Shown here piece by piece: positions 8,207 through 16,259 of a DNA stretch of 45,630 nt (within the stretch, counting starts at the first letter, position 1; every line of letters begins with the position of its first letter). This DNA comes from Desulfopila aestuarii DSM 18488 (GTDB lineage Bacteria; Desulfobacterota; Desulfobulbia; Desulfobulbales; Desulfocapsaceae). Position numbers and translations under genes: made by a program. The stretch spans positions 1 through 45,630 of the forward strand of contig CAMBBS010000035.1 in the NCBI GenBank assembly GCA_945863875.1. The letters are read 5' to 3'. The notes under the pieces were generated by a model. That model did no database searches. It saw nothing but the letters and a program-made list of their open reading frames with translations, and was not told the DNA's origin.

Positions 8207-8419
8207 TGTTTATTCCTTGTTGGTTGCTTGTTGCTGGGGGTATGGAGAGCGGTCAGCGTGCACAGGCCATAGTAGAAAACATCACAAAAAATATCCATTA
8301 AAATTGCATCCCGCTCGCCTGATTAAAAAAGACGAAAGAAGTACTTGCGTGTATCGGCAATTCGCTCTACTTTGTTTCTCTGTCCAGTACGAAAAAAATC
8401 CCACAGCAGAGAAATATTC

Positions 8420-10762
8420 ATGGCCAAGAAAAAGAAAAATGTCCGAGGCCGCAGGCATAATGTCGCCTCGCTGGCCACCCTGTCTTCGGACGAGCTGCAG
8501 GAAAAAGGCAAGGCTTTTCTTCGCGAAGAAAAATTCCAGGATGCGCTCCTCTGTTTCAAACAGCTCCTCAAGCAAGGTGGAAATCCCCAGGTGCTCGAGG
8601 CGCTGGCCCAGGCCTACGTCGGCAGAATAGAGGCCCTGGCGGCCAAATCGATGATCAAGGAGGCCATGGTCATGCTTGACACCATGATCGGTCTCTGTCC
8701 CGATGCCCAGATTGACGCTCTCCAGCTTTCCCTGCTGCTGCAGGCCGGCAGGTTTGCCGAAGCCGCCCGGTTCTACACCCAGCGTTGCCGGACAGTGGAA
8801 CCTGACCGGCTGCTTCGCCTCGAGGCGCTGTTTGGCGCCCTGCTCGTCGCCGGGGTCGAGGGGCTGCGGCCGGAAGATTTCGCCGACGATTCACCGATTG
8901 CGCAGCACTATGGCGCGGCACTCACCGCTCTCGAGATGTTTTTCGCCGGCCGGGACAACGAGACGCAAGAAGCCTTGAAACAGCTTCCTCTTCGCTCGCC
9001 CTATCGTGACCTGCGCACGCTGCTGACCGGCCTGCTGCAACTGGGCCTGGAGAGGGAGAAAGGTGAAACGTTCCTGCGCAAGATCAAAAGTGACTCGCCG
9101 TATTTTCCATATGCCGCCGGCTATCTTGCCGCCGATACGCCGCCGGAAACCTTTCTGCACACCCTCGCCGCCGCGCCGAAACAGGACCACCCGCTGCTGC
9201 GCGAGCAGTTTGGCCTGAGCCTGCCGCAGTTACAGCTTTTGCTTGAATTATCCCAGACCGATGGTAAGGCGACCAGCCTCTATCGTCTTGTCCGCCAATA
9301 TGGCCATTGTTTTACCCGCCAGCAACGCATCGAAATAATGAAAAATATACTTCCCTTCTGTCATGCTCAGGCAGTCGATGTCCTCGAGCAGAGTGCGGAC
9401 TTCGACGCGCCGGAGACCTATCGTATCAGTGCACTGGCTGCGGAAAAAGACGGAGCCTTTGGTTTTGCGGTATTGTCCTGGGACGAGTATCTGGACACGG
9501 TAGATGAGAAGGATCCGGCCCGGCACAAGGAAATTGCCCTGGTCATGCGTCACCAGGCACGGCTCATGCCCCTGGAAAGGTACGACGTCTATGATATGGA
9601 AGATATTCTTGAGACCATGCTGGACAGTTTGAAATATGATCCCTCTCATGTGCCGACATGGCTCGGGGCGGCGGAATTCGCCGGGCGCCATCTCTCCTGG
9701 TCGCAGCAATACACCATTATAAACGATGCGGTGAAGAAGCTGCCGGAAAACGTCACCATTCTCACCGCCGCCATGAAGGCCTGCGGCCAAAAGGGCGCTT
9801 ACAAAAAGGCGTCCGGTCTGGCCCGGCGCGTTCTGGCCATCGATCCCATCAACACCAGCGCCCTTGATTTCCTGGTGGAGGCCCGTCTGGCACATGGCCG
9901 CAAGCTGGCAAGTCAGAAAAAATGGCTGCTTGCGGAACAAGAGCTGCTGGCTGCCGATACCCGGGTCAAAGCGGTCCGCCTGCGCGGTCGCCATCATATT
10001 TGCCTCGGCATGCTGCAGCTCGTGCAGAATAAGGAGGAGGGGCTGGCGCTGATCGAGGCGGGACGGCAAGAAAACGGCTCGCTCTTTTTTGGCCACCTGC
10101 TCACGGCATTGGAGGCCCGCCTCTATCGCCTGCCGCCGGGCCGGCGCAAAGATTTTGACCGGGAACTGCTTCGGGCCTCGGCGGCGGATGTCGATCGGAA
10201 CGAGTTTCTTCGGCTGATGGGCTGGCTGTTGAGCTTTGACGGGGAGCAATGGCCGGCGCTGAAAGAGATCTGTCAGCTGCTGAAAAAATATTTTTCCCGC
10301 GCGGCACGGCTGGAATGGAGCCGGGATGAGGGGGTGTCGATCTGCAAGGCCCTGGATCGTGCCGGGCTGCCCACCGCTATGGCCAAATGTTCGGCGCAAT
10401 TGCATAAGAAATTTACCGATGATCCGGAAGTCATCGCCTGGTATCTGCTTGGCAGGTACGAGCACAAGAACAGAATCATCGCTGATGACATGGTTGATCT
10501 GGCCGTTGAGGTGCTCGACCAGCTTGAGCGAAAGAATTGTTTTGCCCTGGTGGATCGTATCGACGAGTTGCTCGAGGCCGACAGGCGATTGAGAGTGTAT
10601 CGCAGCGGCCGCGAACATGATAGGTTTGATTATTTTGACGACGGCCCGTTCAGGATACCGGAAAAGGCCAAAAGAGACCAAGAACCCGAGGTAAAAGCAA
10701 AAGCAAAGCCGGTGGGTGGTCGGCAACTTAACCTTTTTGATGATTTTGATGATATAGAATGA
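8420..10762 (+). CDS. Large TPR-repeat protein heading an Hsp70 operon
   Basis: About 780 residues from the ATG at 8420 ('MAKKKKNVRG'); an upstream TTG at 8345 is less likely. After a basic N-terminus the chain is almost wholly helical with degenerate TPR-like pairs, for example 'LQEKGKAFLREEKFQDALLC', 'EALAQAYVGRIEALAAKSM', 'LGAAEFAGRHLSWSQQ', 'ARRVLAIDPINTSALDFLVE'. There is no signal peptide, so it is presumably cytosolic. The C-terminal 60 residues are charged and probably disordered, ending 'RQLNLFDDFDDIE'; QLNLF matches the beta-clamp-binding consensus. Its TGA overlaps the ATG of the J-like gene (ATGA), and four more genes follow without a gap. It is probably a scaffold or client receptor for this Hsp70 set. 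That role is inferred from context only. Confidence 0.82.
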   Translation: MAKKKKNVRGRRHNVASLATLSSDELQEKGKAFLREEKFQDALLCFKQLLKQGGNPQVLEALAQAYVGRIEALAAKSMIKEAMVMLDTMIGLCPDAQIDALQLSLLLQAGRFAEAARFYTQRCRTVEPDRLLRLEALFGALLVAGVEGLRPEDFADDSPIAQHYGAALTALEMFFAGRDNETQEALKQLPLRSPYRDLRTLLTGLLQLGLEREKGETFLRKIKSDSPYFPYAAGYLAADTPPETFLHTLAAAPKQDHPLLREQFGLSLPQLQLLLELSQTDGKATSLYRLVRQYGHCFTRQQRIEIMKNILPFCHAQAVDVLEQSADFDAPETYRISALAAEKDGAFGFAVLSWDEYLDTVDEKDPARHKEIALVMRHQARLMPLERYDVYDMEDILETMLDSLKYDPSHVPTWLGAAEFAGRHLSWSQQYTIINDAVKKLPENVTILTAAMKACGQKGAYKKASGLARRVLAIDPINTSALDFLVEARLAHGRKLASQKKWLLAEQELLAADTRVKAVRLRGRHHICLGMLQLVQNKEEGLALIEAGRQENGSLFFGHLLTALEARLYRLPPGRRKDFDRELLRASAADVDRNEFLRLMGWLLSFDGEQWPALKEICQLLKKYFSRAARLEWSRDEGVSICKALDRAGLPTAMAKCSAQLHKKFTDDPEVIAWYLLGRYEHKNRIIADDMVDLAVEVLDQLERKNCFALVDRIDELLEADRRLRVYRSGREHDRFDYFDDGPFRIPEKAKRDQEPEVKAKAKPVGGRQLNLFDDFDDIE

Positions 10763-11082
10763 AAAATCCCTACGATGTTCTTGAAGTGGCGGCAACCGCC
10801 GATGATGCGCGGATAAAGAAGGCCTACCTCGGCATGGTCCGACGCTATCCGCCGGAACGGTGTCCGGAAGATTTTCAGCGTATCCAGCAGGCCTACGAAC
10901 GGATCAAAACGGAGGAAGACCGGCTGTCCTATCGACTGTTTCACTGCGTCGTCCCCGAACCGGCGGATATCGCCGCCTTGCTGCTCGCGCCGGTGGCCAA
11001 AAAAGAACGGCCCGGCCGGGAGGCGTTTCAGCAGCAGCTCCGCCTTAATCTGCAGCGGTTCTGCGCCACCACAAGAATTTGA
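10759..11082 (+). CDS. Short J-domain-like protein with PPE in place of HPD
   Basis: The first 55 or so of 107 residues fit a J-domain: 'NPYDVLEVAATADDARIKKA' (helices I-II), 'YLGMVRRYPPERCPEDFQRI' and 'QQAYERIK' (helix III). The loop that normally reads H-P-D is P31-P32-E33, so the residues that stimulate Hsp70 ATPase are changed. The tail has no zinc-finger or client-binding domain. The gene overlaps the TPR gene by four bases and lies 12 bases before grpE, so it belongs to this Hsp70 operon. It may be a J-like adaptor that docks without the usual ATPase trigger, or this Hsp70 may accept a variant loop. I cannot choose from sequence. Confidence 0.82.
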   Translation: MKNPYDVLEVAATADDARIKKAYLGMVRRYPPERCPEDFQRIQQAYERIKTEEDRLSYRLFHCVVPEPADIAALLLAPVAKKERPGREAFQQQLRLNLQRFCATTRI

Positions 11083-11094
11083 TGGGACATATGC

Positions 11095-11745
11095 ATGGAT
11101 GAACAACAGAAAGAAGAGCTGGTCGCCCGGTTTCGCAGCTACCTGGAAACGGAGTTTGTGCCCGGGCCGGAGGAGGATTTCGTCGACCGAATGACCCTGT
11201 TTAATGAAATGGCTGGTCTGAAAAATGAAGTGCGCATTGAATCTCGCCAGTTGAAGGGGGCCCTCGATGATTTTCGCCAGGTCTTTACCTCCCTCGATGA
11301 TGCCCAGGCGGAAGTGAACAGGATGTTCGAGCATATTCGGCAACAGGATCGTGAACTGGCCCGTGCCGTCCAGAAGCCGATTATTCTCGGCCTGCTTGAT
11401 CTGTACGATCGTTTGAGCGCCAGTCTGGCCGGACAACTCCCCGCACCCTCCCTGCTTGACCGCTTATTGCCGGGGCGGCAGCAAAGCCGGAAGTGGCTGC
11501 AGGTGCATAACGAGGGGCAACGGATGATTCTTCATCGCCTGCTTGAGCTGTTGCGCCAGTGCGGTGTGTCGGCGATAGAGACCGTCGGTGAACCGTTTGA
11601 TCCGCACTGCATGCAGGCGGTGGGCAGTGAATCGAACCCGGAGCAGGGCCATGGCGTGGTGCTCCACGAAAGTCGAAAAGGATTTCGGCAGGACGGCGCA
11701 AGCCTTCGCCCGGCCGAGGTGATTGTCAATAAAAGAGAGGTTTAA
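11095..11745 (+). CDS. GrpE-type nucleotide exchange factor of the Hsp70 operon
   Basis: The 216-residue product has a long charged N-terminal helix ('EVRIESRQLKGALDDFRQVF', coiled-coil-like, about 40-95) followed by the GrpE beta-domain block: 'VGEPFDPHCMQAVGSE', 'GHGVVLHESRKGFRQDG', 'LRPAEVIVNK'. These are standard GrpE signatures. GrpE dimers release ADP from Hsp70. The middle ('PIILGLLDLYDRLSASLAGQ') corresponds to the family's four-helix region with the usual 'P-x-L-D-x-x-D-x-L' pattern modified. The TAA overlaps the Hsp70 ATG by one base (TAATG), which points to translational coupling and matched amounts. It is probably not the housekeeping grpE, because its partners are all non-standard. 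Confidence 0.92.
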   Translation: MDEQQKEELVARFRSYLETEFVPGPEEDFVDRMTLFNEMAGLKNEVRIESRQLKGALDDFRQVFTSLDDAQAEVNRMFEHIRQQDRELARAVQKPIILGLLDLYDRLSASLAGQLPAPSLLDRLLPGRQQSRKWLQVHNEGQRMILHRLLELLRQCGVSAIETVGEPFDPHCMQAVGSESNPEQGHGVVLHESRKGFRQDGASLRPAEVIVNKREV

Positions 11746-13511
11746 TGGTTATGATGGAGAAAATTCTCGGCATTGATCTGGGAACGACCAACTCGGAAGT
11801 GGCCTTGTACGAAAACGGCACGGTAACAATTATCGAAGGCCCCGACGGCAAGCTGCTGCCATCCTATGTCGGCCTGGATGACAACAATAACCTGCTCGTC
11901 GGGGGACCGGCGATGAACCAGTTTGTCCTGTATCCCGAACGGACGATCAAATCGATCAAACGACTGATGGGGCAGACAAGCCCGGTGGCTCTTGGCGACA
12001 AGTCCTATCTGCCCCAGGAAATATCGGCGATGATCCTGCGCCATTTGAAAAATATTGCCGAGACCTCACTCGGCTATTCGGTGGCCAAGGCGGTTATCAC
12101 CGTTCCGGCCTTTTTTTCCGACGCCCAGCGGCAGGCTACCCGGCAGGCCGGAGAGATGGCCGGTCTGGAGGTGGTGAAAATAATCAACGAGCCGACCGCG
12201 GCAACCCTGGTCTATGAAAGCGGCCATAAAGAGGCGAAGAAGGTCCTCGTCTACGACCTTGGCGGCGGGACCTTCGATGTCTCCGTGGTCGAGCTGCAGG
12301 ACGATGTCATCGAGGTGATCGCCAGCCACGGCAACAATAAACTGGGCGGCGACGACTTCGATGCGTTGATTGAACAACATCTCCTCGACCAGTTGCAGGA
12401 AGAGGGGGTGCGCGACATTCCCCGGCAGGCCCAGGCGAGAATCCGGCGGGCGGCGGAAAACGCCAAAAAGCAGCTTTCGACCCAGCCCTTTGCCCTGATC
12501 GAAGAGGAATATCTCCTGGACCGCGACGGGGCGCCGTATCACTTTCGGGCCGAGTTGTCCCGCCGGCAGTATGAGCAGATGATCACGCCTCTGCTCGACG
12601 AGACCCTGGACGCCGTCCATCTGGTGCTGCACGATGCCGGACTTGCCGCCTCGATGATCGACGAGATACTCATGGTCGGCGGCTCGACCCGCACACCGCT
12701 GGTACAGGAACGGCTGGAGCTGGAATTCGGCATGCCGCCGCGCTTTGAGGTTGACCCCGATCTGTGCGTGGCGGGCGGTGCCGCCCTGCAGGCGGCGATG
12801 ATCGCCGGCGAGGAGGTGCATGCGGTATTGGTCGACATTACCCCCTATACCTTCGGCATCAGTGCCATCGGTGAAGTGGATGGCAGTTTTTCCTTGAATA
12901 AATTTGTGCCGATTATCAAAAAAAACAGTCCGGTGCCGGTGACCAGGAGCGAGGTTTTCTACACCTCGGTCGATTATCAGGAGGAGGTCGACATCAGGGT
13001 CTATCAGGGCGAGGCGGAGAATGCCCTGGACAACCTCGAGGTGGGCCGTTTTCGCGTCGAGGGACTGGCGAAGTGCCGTCAGGGCAGTGAAATTATCGCG
13101 ACATTCGCCCTTGATTCAAACGGCATCCTTCAGGTGAGCGCAAAGGAAAAAGCCACCGGCCTGGAAAAATCCATTACCATCGACAATGTCCTGGCCGATA
13201 CGACCGCGCATGCGCTGCAGCAGGCACGGGAGAAGATCGGTCGGCTGTTCGGTGATTCAGCCGGTGCCGCCGGTCCGCTGCCGGAAGGTACCGTCCCCGG
13301 TATGAAGACGGTGACCAACAGCCGCAAGGTGCAGGCCGAAGCCTTGATCGAAAAGACCAGGACTCTTCTCGACAAGGCGGGGGAAGACGACCGGGAAGAT
13401 ATGATCGAGCTCATTGAAACCATTGATCAGGCCTTGGCCGGTGAGGCAACGGACCTCCTCGAAAAGTCCATGGACGAGCTCTCCGAGATCATTTTCTATA
13501 TGGAATCGTAA
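11745..13511 (+). CDS. Short Hsp70 (DnaK-like) chaperone
   Basis: 588 residues, about 50 fewer than E. coli DnaK. The nucleotide-binding domain (1-360) is intact: 'GIDLGTTNSEVAL' (phosphate 1), K72 in 'SIKRLMG', 'INEPTAATLVY' and 'VYDLGGGTFDVSVVEL' (phosphate 2, with the conserved Thr), 'ILMVGGSTRTPLV' (adenosine). The linker reads 'VDITPYTFGI'. The substrate-binding beta domain spans about 371-480 ('SNGILQVSAKEKATG' at its end). The lid is short (about 490-588) and lacks the disordered EEVD-like tail. It should be an ATP-driven chaperone. It sits between grpE (one-base overlap) and a zinc-ribbon gene, with the J-like and TPR genes upstream, so it is probably a specialised Hsp70 with few clients. 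A second start at 11751 is possible. Confidence 0.95.
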   Translation: MVMMEKILGIDLGTTNSEVALYENGTVTIIEGPDGKLLPSYVGLDDNNNLLVGGPAMNQFVLYPERTIKSIKRLMGQTSPVALGDKSYLPQEISAMILRHLKNIAETSLGYSVAKAVITVPAFFSDAQRQATRQAGEMAGLEVVKIINEPTAATLVYESGHKEAKKVLVYDLGGGTFDVSVVELQDDVIEVIASHGNNKLGGDDFDALIEQHLLDQLQEEGVRDIPRQAQARIRRAAENAKKQLSTQPFALIEEEYLLDRDGAPYHFRAELSRRQYEQMITPLLDETLDAVHLVLHDAGLAASMIDEILMVGGSTRTPLVQERLELEFGMPPRFEVDPDLCVAGGAALQAAMIAGEEVHAVLVDITPYTFGISAIGEVDGSFSLNKFVPIIKKNSPVPVTRSEVFYTSVDYQEEVDIRVYQGEAENALDNLEVGRFRVEGLAKCRQGSEIIATFALDSNGILQVSAKEKATGLEKSITIDNVLADTTAHALQQAREKIGRLFGDSAGAAGPLPEGTVPGMKTVTNSRKVQAEALIEKTRTLLDKAGEDDREDMIELIETIDQALAGEATDLLEKSMDELSEIIFYMES

Positions 13512-13514
13512 CCG

Positions 13515-13784
13515 ATGGAGCGTTGCCCCCAATGCCGGGCCCGGCTGAAAGGGCGGACCATCTGCCCGCGCTGTGAAACCGATCTGAGCCTCTTGCATGC
13601 CATCGAATCGGCGGCGGATATCTGTTCCCGGCTGGCGGTAAAGCGGCTGGCAGCCGGGGATATCGAGGCCGCGGCAACGCAGGCGGCCGCCGCCCGGGAC
13701 CTCCATGCAACGGAGTTTCATCGGGCTGTGGCCGGCTTTGTGCAGAGCATGAGAAAGTCGTGGCGGTTCACTCCTCCTTCTTGA
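13515..13784 (+). CDS. Small zinc-ribbon protein, last gene of the Hsp70 operon
   Basis: 89 residues. Two CxxC pairs ('CPQCRARLKGRTICPRC', residues 4-20) form a zinc ribbon; the rest is alanine-rich helix ('LAAGDIEAAATQAAAARDL'), resembling one TPR-like hairpin. It starts three bases after the Hsp70 stop, so it is certainly part of the transcript. I know no function. A zinc-binding partner that delivers a client or links Hsp70 to the TPR protein would fit, but that is a guess. Its 3' end overlaps the convergent Nudix-methyltransferase gene by 17 bases. Confidence 0.75.
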   Translation: MERCPQCRARLKGRTICPRCETDLSLLHAIESAADICSRLAVKRLAAGDIEAAATQAAAARDLHATEFHRAVAGFVQSMRKSWRFTPPS

Positions 13785-14748
13785 CGACCAGGATATTCAG
13801 CCACTGCTGTTTCTCCCCGCGCAGCGGGGCGGAAGACTCGCTGATCTCGAGGATGTGCAGCTGGGGGAAGTGGCCGAGCAGCTGCTGCATCATCGGGATG
13901 GTGTAGTTGTTGAAATACCGGCCTTTGGCGTCCTGGCCGGCGGACTCGCCTTTTTTAAAGGACATATACCATATTCCCCGTGGCCGCAATGCCCGTATGA
14001 TACGGGCAAAGGTCGCCTCGATGCGCGATCTGGGGATATGCAGCAGACCGGCGCAGGCCCAGACGCCGTCGTAGATGGCCGTTTCGTCGAGGTCCTCGGC
14101 TTTTTGCACCCGCACCGGTTGGCCGAGACAGGTCGCGGCGCATTCGGCAATGGCCGCAACCGCATCAACGGCTGTCACCCGGTGTCCATGGTCGAGAAAA
14201 TACCGGCTGTCGCGCCCCGAGCCGCAGCCGAGGTCGAGGAGCAGGCTGTCCGGCGCGAGCAGCTCGAGAAAACGCCGGCGCATCGGCTGATGCCCGGCAA
14301 GATCAATGGTCTCCCGGATATACGTTTCGGCATTGTCGCGATAGTAGGTAAGGGTCGCCTCGATTTGATTTTCAGCCTGTATTGCCTCCACCAGGACAAT
14401 ATCCGCCGGAGCCCAGGTGAGCGTCCGCAGCCTGTCGACCGGCAGCCAGACTATCCGGTCATGATCGCGGCAGTGGAAGCTGCCGCCCAGATGCCGGACG
14501 CGATAGCCGAGCAGCCTGATAACCTTCAGGCCGTCATCGTATATCGATTCAGCCAGGAAATCGCCGACGCGGCAGTGGATGTCAAACTCTTCGCGCAGTT
14601 CGCGGGCGAGGCATTCTTTCTCCGTTTCCCCCGCTTCGAGTTTGCCGCCGGGAAACTCCCAGTACCCGGCCAGATGGCTGCCGGGCCTTCGCCTTGCCGC
14701 CAGGATGAGGCCGTCTTTTTCTATTATTGCTGCGGTGACCGTTATCAT
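13768..14748 (-). CDS. Fusion of a MutT-like Nudix hydrolase and a SAM-dependent methyltransferase
   Basis: 326 residues in two clear domains. Residues 1-130 are a MutT/8-oxo-dGTPase-like Nudix domain with 'RRRPGSHLAGYWEFPGGK' and the Nudix box 'GKLEAGETEKECLARELREE' (catalytic glutamates present; the late Gly is Asp). Residues about 133-326 are a class I methyltransferase: 'LTYYRDNAETYIRETIDL' lead-in, motif I 'LLDLGCGSGRDSRYFLDHG', acidic 'VTAVD' end of beta-2, 'YDGVWACAGLLHIPRS' as motif IV region, and 'QWLNILVVKK' at the end. Each half is usually a separate protein. The first should hydrolyse a nucleoside diphosphate derivative, perhaps an oxidised dGTP; the acceptor of the second is unknown. 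The frame is continuous, with no sign of a sequencing frameshift. Confidence 0.9.
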   Translation of the reverse strand: MITVTAAIIEKDGLILAARRRPGSHLAGYWEFPGGKLEAGETEKECLARELREEFDIHCRVGDFLAESIYDDGLKVIRLLGYRVRHLGGSFHCRDHDRIVWLPVDRLRTLTWAPADIVLVEAIQAENQIEATLTYYRDNAETYIRETIDLAGHQPMRRRFLELLAPDSLLLDLGCGSGRDSRYFLDHGHRVTAVDAVAAIAECAATCLGQPVRVQKAEDLDETAIYDGVWACAGLLHIPRSRIEATFARIIRALRPRGIWYMSFKKGESAGQDAKGRYFNNYTIPMMQQLLGHFPQLHILEISESSAPLRGEKQQWLNILVVKKEE

Positions 14749-14848
14749 GGGCGATGGGGGGAATGAGGTTTTTTTTAGCGAACGAAGGTGGTATCGTAAG
14801 GCGTTCTTCCCTCTTATAATATAACACCATTTTTTTCAGGAGAAAAAT

Positions 14849-15244
14849 ATGACTCTGCAGGAATCCTTGCGAGAAGAATTGACAGCTGCCATGAAGGCGA
14901 GAGACACCGAACGGACCGGGGCCATCCGTATTCTCATGGGCGAATTTGCCCGCCAGCCGGAAAAGGTCTTAAATGACGAACAGGTCATTGCCATTGTCAA
15001 AAAGCTGATAAAGTCGGAACGGGAACTCCTCGCTGCGCAAAAGCAGGAAAGTTCTTCTTTTCTGACGATTATGGAAGAATATCTGCCGAAGCAGGCCAGT
15101 GAAAAGGAGATTTTTGCCTGGGTCGAAGAGAATATCGATTTCTCTGCCTTTGCCAGCAGGATGCAGGCGATGAAACCGATCATGCACCATTTCGGCAGTG
15201 CGGTGAATGGCAATGCGGTGAAGAAAGTGCTGGAAAAATTTTAA
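14849..15244 (+). CDS. yqeY: GatB/YqeY family protein
   Basis: 131 residues covering the whole YqeY domain: 'LREELTAAMKARDTERTGAI', 'RELLAAQKQESSSFLTIMEE', 'YLPKQASEKEI' and the closing 'GNAVKKVLEKF'. The domain resembles the tail of GatB in the tRNA amidotransferase and may bind tRNA, but the free protein's role is not established. An AGGAG six bases upstream of the ATG is a good ribosome binding site. A perfect TATAAT lies at 14815-14820 upstream, though with no clear -35 box. The gene stands alone between a divergent gene and htpX. Confidence 0.93.
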   Translation: MTLQESLREELTAAMKARDTERTGAIRILMGEFARQPEKVLNDEQVIAIVKKLIKSERELLAAQKQESSSFLTIMEEYLPKQASEKEIFAWVEENIDFSAFASRMQAMKPIMHHFGSAVNGNAVKKVLEKF

Positions 15245-15385
15245 CCAGCCTACTGCCGGTTTTTCTTGTGACGGAAAAAAGGATGTTTATCATTACTCCT
15301 GATTTGAAAAAAAGGTTCTGCACGGCGGTGATCGTTCTCTCACACCGGCAGGGCATATGGATAACAAAAATCTTGGAGGAATGAC

Positions 15386-16249
15386 GTGTTACGAATTATT
15401 CTCTTTTTAGCGACCAACATGGCGATACTTATCTTGCTGGGTATTGTCATGACCGTTTTCGGCATCGACTCGAGGTCTACTTCCGGGCTGCTGTTCATGG
15501 CGGCGCTGTTTGGCATGGGCGGTTCGCTTATCTCGCTGGCCATGTCTAAATGGATCGCCAAGAAATCGACCGGGGCAAAGGTCATCGAAATTCCGAGTAA
15601 CCCGACGGAACAGTGGCTCTACGATACGGTCAAGCGCATGGCCGAAAAGGCGGAAATAGGTATGCCGGAGGTGGCGATTTACAACTCTCCGGATATGAAC
15701 GCCTTTGCCACGGGCATGAAGAAAAATTCCGCCCTGGTGGCCGTTTCCACCGGGCTGCTGCAGAATATGGCCAGAGACGAGGTCGAGGCGGTGCTCGCCC
15801 ATGAAATAACCCATGTGGCCTGTGGCGATATGGTGACGCTCTCCCTTATCCAGGGGGTGTTGAACACCTTTGTCATCTTTTTGTCGCGCATGGCGGCCAA
15901 TGTTATCAACAACTTCTTCAGCAGTGATGAGGAAGGCGGGGGCCTGGGTTTTTTTGGCTATATGGCGGTGACCATCGTCCTTGAGCTCATCCTTGGACTG
16001 TTTGCCTCGATCATCGTCATGTGGTTTTCACGGAAAAGAGAATTTACCGCCGATAAAGGCGCGGCCTATCTGACCGGCAAGGACAAGATGGTCAGTGCCC
16101 TGCGCCGCCTGCAGGCCCACCATGAACCATCGCATCTGCCCGATCAGGTGGCGGCGTTTGGTATCCGTCCCAAGCAAGGCGGCATGGCCTCACTGTTTCG
16201 AAGCCATCCACCCATTGACGAGCGGATCGCCGCGCTGGAGAAGCTGTAG
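15386..16249 (+). CDS. htpX: Membrane zinc metalloprotease HtpX
   Basis: 287 residues. Two N-terminal membrane spans (about 4-22 and 34-52) are followed by the peptidase M48 domain with the zinc site 'VLAHEITHVACGDMV' (HExxH), then two further hydrophobic stretches (about 155-175 and 190-212) and 'RKREFTADKGAAYL', which supplies the third zinc ligand (Glu in E-F-T-A-D). It ends 'SHPPIDERIAALEKL', typical of HtpX. The protease faces the cytoplasm and helps clear damaged membrane proteins. GTG at 15386 is chosen because GGAGGA ends five bases before it and the N-terminus matches the family. No heat-shock promoter was recognised. Confidence 0.96.
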   Translation: MLRIILFLATNMAILILLGIVMTVFGIDSRSTSGLLFMAALFGMGGSLISLAMSKWIAKKSTGAKVIEIPSNPTEQWLYDTVKRMAEKAEIGMPEVAIYNSPDMNAFATGMKKNSALVAVSTGLLQNMARDEVEAVLAHEITHVACGDMVTLSLIQGVLNTFVIFLSRMAANVINNFFSSDEEGGGLGFFGYMAVTIVLELILGLFASIIVMWFSRKREFTADKGAAYLTGKDKMVSALRRLQAHHEPSHLPDQVAAFGIRPKQGGMASLFRSHPPIDERIAALEKL

Positions 16250-16259
16250 GGTATTTGCT

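Noticed and set aside
8207-8419. Heat-shock control (CIRCE or sigma-32 promoter) for the Hsp70 operon
   Set aside because: No TTAGCACTC-type inverted repeat and no CTTGAA/CCCCAT-type pair was found; only a weak TTGCGT-17-TACTTT was seen.
9248-10795. A 515-codon minus-strand open frame opposite the TPR gene
   Set aside because: The TPR gene has the operon fit, start, stop overlap and repeat structure; the antisense translation is low-complexity with no domain.
15283-15384. A 33-codon open frame ending in the htpX leader
   Set aside because: The only Shine-Dalgarno-like AAGG touches the ATG, and the frame covers the htpX ribosome binding site; no protein-like pattern.
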